Source: an uncultured Verrucomicrobiota bacterium
GTDB taxonomy: Bacteria; Verrucomicrobiota; Kiritimatiellia; CAIVKH01
DNA length: 10,540 nucleotides
Assembly (NCBI GenBank): GCA_937894535.1
Contig: CALBHI010000202.1
Coordinates: 1-10,540 of the forward strand
Reading direction: 5' to 3'
In this document: piece after piece, positions 1 to 9,000 of the stretch
Layout of the letters: each line of letters begins with the position of its first letter
How positions within the stretch are numbered: position 1 is the first letter of the stretch
Notes under the pieces: generated by a model
Told to the model about the DNA's origin: nothing
The model's database searches: none
Seen by the model: only the letters and a program-made list of their open reading frames with translations
Position numbers and translations under genes: made by a program

Positions 1-3000
1 GCAAAACTTCGCCATGGTCATCCAGCAGGGTATTGGTATCGAAGGACGCACCGAAGGTGATTCCCCGTCCATTGCCCTCGACAACGATGACCAACCGGTT
101 GTCGCCTACTCGGACCTCGATGACGCGGGTTTCCGCCAGATCTACGTGAAGCGCTGGGTTGGTGAAGCCGGTGATCTTTCGGAAATCGGTGAATGGAAAC
201 GCCTGGACGACCAATGGTTCGGCCTTCGCCGTTCCGCCTCCGACACCGGGGTGAGTTTGTCGATCGAGGATTCCCGTCGCCCTTCGGTTGCCGTCGGACC
301 CAGCAACAGCATCTACGTCGCATGGGAACACTACGGTAATGGCGGCACCAACATCTACCTGCGCAAATGGGATGGCTCCCAGTGGTCGGAACTTGGTGAC
401 TCGGCCCGCAACCTCGGCATCAGCGGCCAATCGCTGCGCCCGGCTCTCCAGCCGGTCGTGCGTGTCGGCACCGACAATCTGCCGGTCGTGGCGTGGCGGC
501 AGAGCACCGGCGGCGGCACCACCCGGGTGTTTGTCGTCAAGTGGAACGGGTCGTCCTGGATTGGTCTCGATAACAGCCAGACCAACGGTGTCGGCAATGG
601 CATCAATGCCAACAATCCCGCGATGACCATCAACAGTGCCGGCAATCCGGTCGTCGCCTGGCAGGATTCCAGTTCCTTGCAGGTGCACGTATGGCAGTAC
701 AACGGGGCCACCTGGGTCAACCTCGGCAATCAAGGCACGGCCTTGGCCAACCAGCCGGACCTGGCTGCCGGTCCTGGTGGTGACTTGTACCTCACGTGGC
801 TTCAGGCACCGTTCGGCACGAACCTCAATTCGCAGGTTTTTGCGCTGCGCCGCACCGGTGCTTCATGGGTTGATATGGGCGGGTCCTCGGTGGTGCCCGG
901 TATCAGCGCGGCCACCGGTGGCGTATCGCGCCCGGCCTCGCCCAAGATTGCGTACGCCGCCCAGCCCTCACCCCGGGTGGTGGTCGCCTGGCTGGCTGGC
1001 ACGAACAATGCCAATTCCGTCCTGATGCGACAACACACCTTCTCCGGTGGGTGGACCGGGGTAGGGGGTGCCGGTGATGTCCCGGGTATTGCCCGGTTGC
1101 GCGGTTCCTCGACCAACCTCGGTTTCGCCCTCAGCTCCAAGGGTGTTCCTTCGGTGGTATTCGAGAACAACGAAACGGGATTGCCGGAAGTTCAGGTATA
1201 CCAGCAGGTGCTGGATATCAGCCCGCCGAGTTTTGCGGGATTGCAGGCTGCCGTCGGCGGCACCAACAACAATGTTGTACTTTCCTGGCAGCCCGCCATC
1301 GACAATTTCTCGACCTCGATCGTGTACCGTATCTACCGCGGCACGTCGGTCTACAACTGCTTTGACATCCCGATGTGCTCGACCTCCGATGTCTTCGGCA
1401 CCCTGATCGCCACCGTCACCAACGTGACGTCGTTTACCGTCACCGGCATGAGCAATTACCAACTGCGCTGCTACGGAGTGCGTGCCGTGGATTCGTCCGG
1501 TTTCGCCGATGGCAATACCGTCATGCAGTATGCCGCGCCGAAACAGTCGGGCATCGAGTGCGACCAGGTCGATTCCGATGGCGACGGATTGCCGGACTGG
1601 TGGGAGTTTATCCATTTCGGGTCCATTACCGGGGCTGTTCCTGGTGCCGATCCCGATGGCGATGGCCTGACCAACCTGCAGGAATTCCAGATTGGCACCG
1701 ATCCCTTGAACGCCGACAGCGATGGCGACGGCCTTTCCGATGGCGATGAGGTGAACATCCACCAGACCAATCCCGCCCGCGCCGATAGCGACGGCGATGG
1801 TCTTGATGACGGGTTTGAACTGGCGATTGGCTCCAATCCACGCCTGGCCGATACCAACAACAACGGCCTCAGCGACGGTGATGTCTATCAACTCGGTTAC
1901 AACAATCCCGCCGCCGCCGTGACCAACCTCGGCCGTCTGCTGGTCGAAACGTTCGAGACGACCTCGACCACCCGTACCAACTGGACCAAGGTCATCCCGA
2001 ACGCCTTCCTGCCGTTGAACTACTGGCACCTCTCCACCGCGGAACCGGTAACACGCTCCAACAGCATCTTCTTCATCAATGACCGTTCGACCAACACCGC
2101 GTACCGGTTTGCCAACGATCCTTCGACGACCAATATAAATGCCACCTACAGTGGTGGTTTACCCATTATTGCTGCATTGGATAGCCCCCTCGTGAATGCC
2201 AGCTCCGCTTCCAATTTGTTCGTGCAATGGAAGGAGTTCTATGCGCTTGAACCCAACACTGATTTTGCGAGTGTGCAAGCCCGCAGTGCACAGAAGACCA
2301 ACTGGGTGGTTGTAAGCACTGCCGTCAGCGGATTGAGCGGCGGATGGGCGATTCGCACCGCGAATATTAGTGCGTATGCCGGTGACACCAATGTTCAGAT
2401 TCGCTTCCTGTTCACCGCCAATAATATCAACAATGATTTTGCCGGCTGGTACATTGATGATGTCTCGGTTTACGCTGGCGTAACCATTCGTGGTTGGGTT
2501 CGAAACATCGATGGTGCTCCCATCGTCGGTGCCGAGGTAAGTGCCATTGGGCGTGGAGGTGTGACGAATGTGGTGAACGGACATCGCCTCGTGGCGCCCG
2601 GCAAGGTATTTGCACAAGCCGTTACCGCTTCGGATGGATCCTATACGATCCACGGCTTGCCCATGGGTACCTACTATGTCAAGGCTGACGAGGCATCGTT
2701 CCGCGCCGAGTTCTATCATGGACCGCTATTCAGTCCGACGTATGCCTTTGGCAATCATCTGAATCCCGGCGTCTTCAGTGTCAACGATGTAGGACCTGCC
2801 GGGTTGGTCAGCCTGCTAAACGCTGGATCGGAAACCAACTGCCACTTTGAATTGGAAATTGGCGAGTCACGGTCCTTCCTGGGCGTAGCTCATACCGGCG
2901 CGGGAACCAATCGATTCCCCGTTATCGTGGATGGTCGCCCGACCGTGGTCTGGAACGGCTCGACCACGACACCTTCCTTTATTTCGTATCGCACCGCGAC

Positions 3001-6000
3001 GAATTTCAACATTCCGCTGAACAGTCCAGACTGGGTCACCAACCCGGTTGCCCCCAACTATTTTGCGGCTCTTTCGCCAGGCCAGCACACGGTTGGCGTG
3101 ACGTCGAACAATGCTCGTTGGACGCGTCCGCTACTGTCTGTGCGCGAAGGTGAATTCACGTCTGTCAATGTAGTCACGAACAGCGGGCAAGGTTTCGTTT
3201 ACGTGGCATCGCTTGATGGTATCAGCCATCCCATCTTCCTCAACGGTGTTCCAACTGGTTCCAATACACCAGCGTTGATCAAGGTTCAGGCCGGTGAGCA
3301 TGTGGTGGGTTTGGTGCCGGTTAACAACAAGAAGATCGCTCCGAAATATGTTTCCGTGCCGCTCGGTGGAAGGACAAACATCGGATTTAGCGCATCCTCC
3401 ATCAATGTGGCGAATTCATCCATCGCGATTGATGCGCGTGATACGTTTGGCAATGTGATCACGGGAGCAACCATCATCCTGAATGGTCTGATGATCGCAT
3501 CCAATGATGTTGAAGTCGGCGCCAGTTTCCTCACCCCGATGACCTTGTCGAACCTGCGTCCCGGCACGCATCGGCTTTCCGTATTCAAGGATGGCTACCG
3601 TCAGTCGGTGACGCGTGAGATAACCGTTACAACGAGCGCCGTTGCATACATCCAGTTTGCGCTTCGCCAATCCGACGAGGACTACGACACGGTAGGTGAT
3701 GCGACTGAAATTGCCGGCTATACAAACCGATTCCTGTTCAAAGGCTCTGATGATCCTGATGTGGATGGATTGAACAACTTCCAGGAGTTTGAACTGTTTC
3801 GTAATTTCGGAATCGTATTGAATCCGTTTAATGCCGACTCTGATGCCGACGGGATGCTGGATGGCGATGAAATCGGATACGACGGCTTCCTTCTTACCAG
3901 CAACCATGTGATGTATGCCCGTTCAACGTTGGTGACGAACGCCCCACAATTCACTCCGGAGGTTCGATTCCTCTTTAAGGGACGGTACCTCGACGGTATC
4001 GCCAATTTCGGTGCGGGAACGCAGTTTGTGGCATCGGTTCGCGGTGATCGGTTTGAAGCTACATCGATTTCCCACTCTGCCCCGCTCGTACCTTCCGTAG
4101 AACGGGTCGTGACGGTTCTGTCTGGAATTTCCTCCAGCGTGACGTCGCGGGCGATCAGCCAGGGTCATCCTTCCGGGTCACCCATCTTTGCGGATAGCGA
4201 TCCATCCGTAATCGATACGGACGGCGACGACATGTGGGATGGTTTTGAATTCACCTATCGCTTCATGACCAATGCGCTTGGTAACGTTACGCGCATTCTA
4301 GATCCGATCGGCGCGGGTGAAAACGACCAGGATCCTGATTTTGATGGCTTAAGCAACCACCGGGAGTTCCTCGGGTACAACAATGCTGCCGACACCAATG
4401 ACTGGACCAATCCTGGGCATAGCGATTCCGATGGCGATGGCATGCCGGATGGCTGGGAGTACTTCTACGGACTAAACCCCGCGTCAGCCGCCGATGCTTT
4501 TACCGATCTTGATAACGATGGCCTGCCCAACTACCTCGAGTATCTGGTCGGCTCCAATCCGTTGTTGATGGACACCGATGCCGATGGGTTGACCGATGGG
4601 GATGAAGTGTTGCTGCATGGTACAAATCCGACCAATCCGGATACCGATGGCGATGGTCTTTTTGACGGGTTGGAAATTGAGCTCGGCACGAATCCAAACA
4701 ACCGGGATACCGACGGAGATGGTATGCCGGATGGATTTGAAGTGCTGGACCTGTACGGGAATCTGAGGCCGGTTGATCAGCGGCTAAACCCGCTCGATCC
4801 AACAGACGCCGATGAGGACTATGATCAGGATGGACTCACCAACCTCGAGGAATACCTTGTACGTGATGGCCTGTTTGGCAATACGCCCAACAGTTTCCCG
4901 CTGTTTGACTTTTACTGGAACGGAAATGTGGCGCCGGGTTGGCAATTTGCGCGTGGCGAACCTTTCCGATACGGTAATCCGGTATGGGATTACTCAACCG
5001 ATCCGTTTAATGCGGATACGGATGGTGACGGAATCCCGGACAATGTCGAAGTCGTGCGCGGATTGCATCCTGTTGATCCGATTGATGTGGATGATAGTAA
5101 GCTGATCCGGTACTACCCCCTGTCCATCTTCGGAGATCTCGACCTCGATGGCGCCTGGAATGAACTCGAAAACCAACTGGATACACACCCGTGGAATCCG
5201 GATACCGATGGGGATGGGTTGGAGGATGGCGAGGAAAATCGGATCTTCATGACCAATCCATTGCTGCAGGATTCTGATGCGGATGGCCTGGTCGATGGTT
5301 CCGGTTTGCCGGGTAAGGTGGGCGAAGTTGAAACCTTGCTGCGGCGACGGTATGAGATTGTCGATTGCGGTGGGTGTACCTGGTCGAATGCCGTTGAACT
5401 CGCGGCCTTGACGGCTCACCCGGATGATCCGTCGCTTCTCGGACGGTTGGCGGTGATCACCGATGCTCGCGAGCAGATGGAGATTATGGATTTGCTTACC
5501 GGAGCGGAAACCCGGGTCGCTCTGGGAGCCGTATCGCGCGGGACCAGTTTGGGCGTGTTCACCAACATAAGCCGTGAATTATTCGTGTACCAGGCCTTTG
5601 GTACCGGACAACCCGTGATCGTATCCGGTGCGAGCGCTCAAAACTATGTTTACATGGGACCTGACGGGTATTGGGGTACGGTGGCCAGTAATACCCCGAT
5701 GAGTCATTTCGCCGTCGAATGGGAAGGCATACCCCGCACCACAAACCATTACGATCAAGCCGAAAACGATCTGTGGCAATTGTACTTGCCGGCCAATGAT
5801 TCCTATTCCCGGTCACGCTGGCTGCGGGTGTTGCCGGACGTAGAAGGTGACTTGCCTCCTCCTCGTTGGGGTCACGCCATGACCTACGTGCCCGGCTTCG
5901 AGAAAAAAGTACTGGTGGAAGACACCGGCGAAGTGAAATCACGTTACCACAAGGATGTTGGTCAAATCCTCCTGGATAACCGTAAACTCGTGGTGATTGG

Positions 6001-9000
6001 TGGCCGTGACGGTGTTGATCGGTACCCGGATATTTGGGAATACTGGATCAACTCGAACCGTTGGGTCAAGAGCGCCATGTCCACGGTAGACCCCGGCGCA
6101 CTGTCACAGGTGGTCGGATCGGCCCCGTTGAGCGGCCTCCAATCTGGCGTCAGCGAGCACTCCGCCGTGTTGCTGATGGGTTATTCCAATACCAAGTTGA
6201 CGACCTGCCCCTGCGAAGATGTCCCGTGGGATTGCGATGGTTCTCAATTCGGAGAACCAAAAAACCGGCCGTGGAATTACGGGTACAAGCGGTCCAGTGT
6301 CGATCTGACCTACATCCTGGGTGGATGGAATGACCGGCATGAATACCTGCCTCCTGAACCGATGATCTCCATTTATTACAAATCAACCGATGATCAACGG
6401 CCAATCACGGAGAGAAATCGTCAGGACGATGACACGGATACCTGGCAGGCGGAGGTTACTCGATCAATTACGATCCGGGAAGATGGTGTCGTTAATCCAT
6501 CCAGAGGCTCTGAACTTGTTTTCAATCAGGTGTTCGATGAGATCTCGGAAGATCCCGATGGGAACCGTGTGCCAATTGGTGATTATTCGGACATACGCAC
6601 TCAGTCATTCACAAATACGGAGGTGAATGCAGGAAGCACGGTTGTTGTCACAACAGAATTTGCCGATAATCGCTCGAACAAAGCGAGTATTGTCCGATTT
6701 GCTGAATTCCCGTTTAGACTCCCATGTGATTCAGTCGTTCAGGCGCTCCTACAGATTGACCTGACGCAACTGCCGGCCGATACAACGACCGTATTTACGG
6801 TGTATGCGGAATTCGATGGGTTTGACCGCCAATCGAGGTTTTTAAATTTCGGATTCGGTGACGCTGCCAACGATGTGTTGCAACGGTTGGGATACTTCGC
6901 GTCTACCCCCCTTGATTTCACCATTACTGCCACCAACACGGGCATTTATGAAATCGATGTAACCACGATCGTAAACGAAGTCCTTGCGAACGGGGATTGG
7001 CGTGGACCGGCGATCGGGTTTGTGTTCGTGAAAACCAACGGCGCACCGGACTTCGCTATTTTCCGGGAAAATAATTCGCGTCTGAAGGTTGCACACAAAC
7101 CGAGTTACAAACTGCCGGCCCTCTGGCAACGCGGGACGCGCATCCAGGTGGAACAGGGCGAAGTGCCCAGCCAGCGTAAATCATTCAGCATGTCCTACGA
7201 CTACAACCGTAACCGCATCATCGTGTTCGGTGGCATGGATGGCTTGCGTGTATTCGGCGATACGTATGAAGGACAACCCATTTTCGGTCGCGGGACCGGC
7301 GGGGGCCTTGATGATCTCGGCGATGGCGACGATACCGAGAATATCGAGCTGGATGATTTCGAGGACTTCAACATGCGTAAGCCCCGTCTGGTTCGCTGGA
7401 CGAAGATTTCCACGGACATCGCTCCCTCGCCGCGATGGGGACATGCGGTTACCTATGATGATGTGAACAGCCGTATGCTGTTGTTCGGCGGTTTCGATGC
7501 CTCTAATCGACCGTTGAATGACCTATGGGCGTATGAGCCCTCGGTCAGGACCACAAACATCGTCATTGAAACAGACGACCAAGGTAACACGACCGAAACG
7601 ACCAACTTCACCTTCGAGGGCCGTGGGTGGTACGAGATTACCGAGTTTCAGGACTCGCAACGTCCATCCCCGCGCGGTGGCGCATCGATTGCCTTCTGGG
7701 GACGCGCATTCTACGATCGTGGTTCAGGCAACTACGCGCATGAAAACCGTCGTGACTTGGTTATCTTTGGCGGTACCGATGGGGAGAATTACTTCAACGA
7801 TACCTGGATTTATCGCAACACCTTCGTGAATTATGCCATTCCCGGGGCCGATGGCGGTCGTTGGATCGTTGTTGATCCGGGCGGGCAGCAGAGTCGAGGT
7901 CCTTCGCCGCGCGCCTTTGCCGCGATTGCATTCGCTCAGAACGGGCGCGTTGCCCCGCTCACCGGGACACGTTTCGTGGTCAGCGGTGATCCTCTTGGCG
8001 CTAGCACATTCGCGGATGAACCGCCTCCTCGTGTCGCGGCAGCATCCACCTTGTTCCTGTTCGGTGGTCGCACGGGAACACTGCCTACGGGTTCCGACAC
8101 CGACAAGGATTTGGTCAGTGATGGTGTCGAGCATGCCATTGGTGGTCCAGCCGCTGGACGTGATCCGCGTATCAACGCCCTCGTTACGCCATTAACGAAT
8201 AGCGTTTTTGATCTGGGCACATCGAAGGTCCATGTATTGTATTTCACGTCGGAAACGATACCGTTCACGTTTACACCGATCGGAACATGGGGTGGACAAT
8301 TCAGCTCGTGGTATGGCATTCCCCGGCCGGCCTTGGCCGATTTGGAAGTCCTCTCGTACAATGAGCGCATCCATGGTTTCCGTGAAGGGTATATGTGGCA
8401 GGGGCATCCCGTAGAGACATCGCTTACGAACCAAATGTGGATCATAGGAAACGAGACGCTTCCTCCGTTCGAGACTCCTGATACGAACCGAGTCATGTAC
8501 CGTACCGGCGTGGATGCCTACAGCGCCGATTGGATTAACATGTGGTACCATCGCTACGATGGCCAAGGTCCAGCCGACGATCCGCGCGATGCGTGGGAAC
8601 TAGGCAGGCCTGATGCGACATCCCTTGGCGTGAAAGGCGCTCCTCCCTACGCCCGGAGCGGACGATGGGTTTACGGCACCAACTTGCGTGGACCCTATCC
8701 TAACAACGGTAATATGGCCTTGTATTCGCCCATGTTCAGCCTGGCGTTGCCCTCGACAACCGCCACGGATACCAATGCGAACAGCTTCTTCCTGATCTTC
8801 CACGAATGGCTTGATCTGGCGGACGCCAATGACCGTGTCCGCGTGGATGTGATCCGCCCCAGTACTCCGGCGGATGTCAACACACGGGTCACTGGGGCCG
8901 ACAAGCAAACGTTGACGGTCTTGCCTGAACGCAACTTCGCATTCAACACAACGGGTTCCTGGCGGCGTGTGATCGTTCCCCTGAACAGTGTGGGGAATGA

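Noticed and set aside
14..16. ATG at 14 as the true start of the giant gene
   Set aside because: The frame is open upstream of it, there is no ribosome binding site in the 13 visible bases, and the protein would begin mid-repeat with no signal peptide although every domain is extracellular in type.
14..1213. Sialidase or other glycosidase activity for the N-terminal propeller
   Set aside because: No SxDxGxTW Asp-boxes or arginine-triad context are visible; only the strand pattern is propeller-like.
968..2029. 353-codon minus-strand ORF, Ile/Val/Gly/Ala-rich
   Set aside because: It lies wholly opposite the giant gene, and its 'AIAIGIG' type sequence is the reverse complement of the GAT-GGC-GAT-GGC Ca-repeats. 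It has no family resemblance.
1937..2479. Immune-inhibitor-A type metalloprotease, because of the MAM-like domain
   Set aside because: No HExxH motif exists anywhere in the visible protein. 'HEWLD' near 8803 lacks the second His.
3674..5305. Dockerin or RTX repeats
   Set aside because: Dockerins are a single paired 22-residue repeat at a protein end, and RTX repeats read GGxGxDxUx. These are many 'DxDxDGxxDxxE' loops with 'GTNP' linkers, as in TSP3-type stalks.
7936..8496. 186-codon minus-strand ORF
   Set aside because: It is antisense to Kelch blade 6 and the following region, where the + frame is clearly coding. The protein is compositionally odd and unrecognisable.
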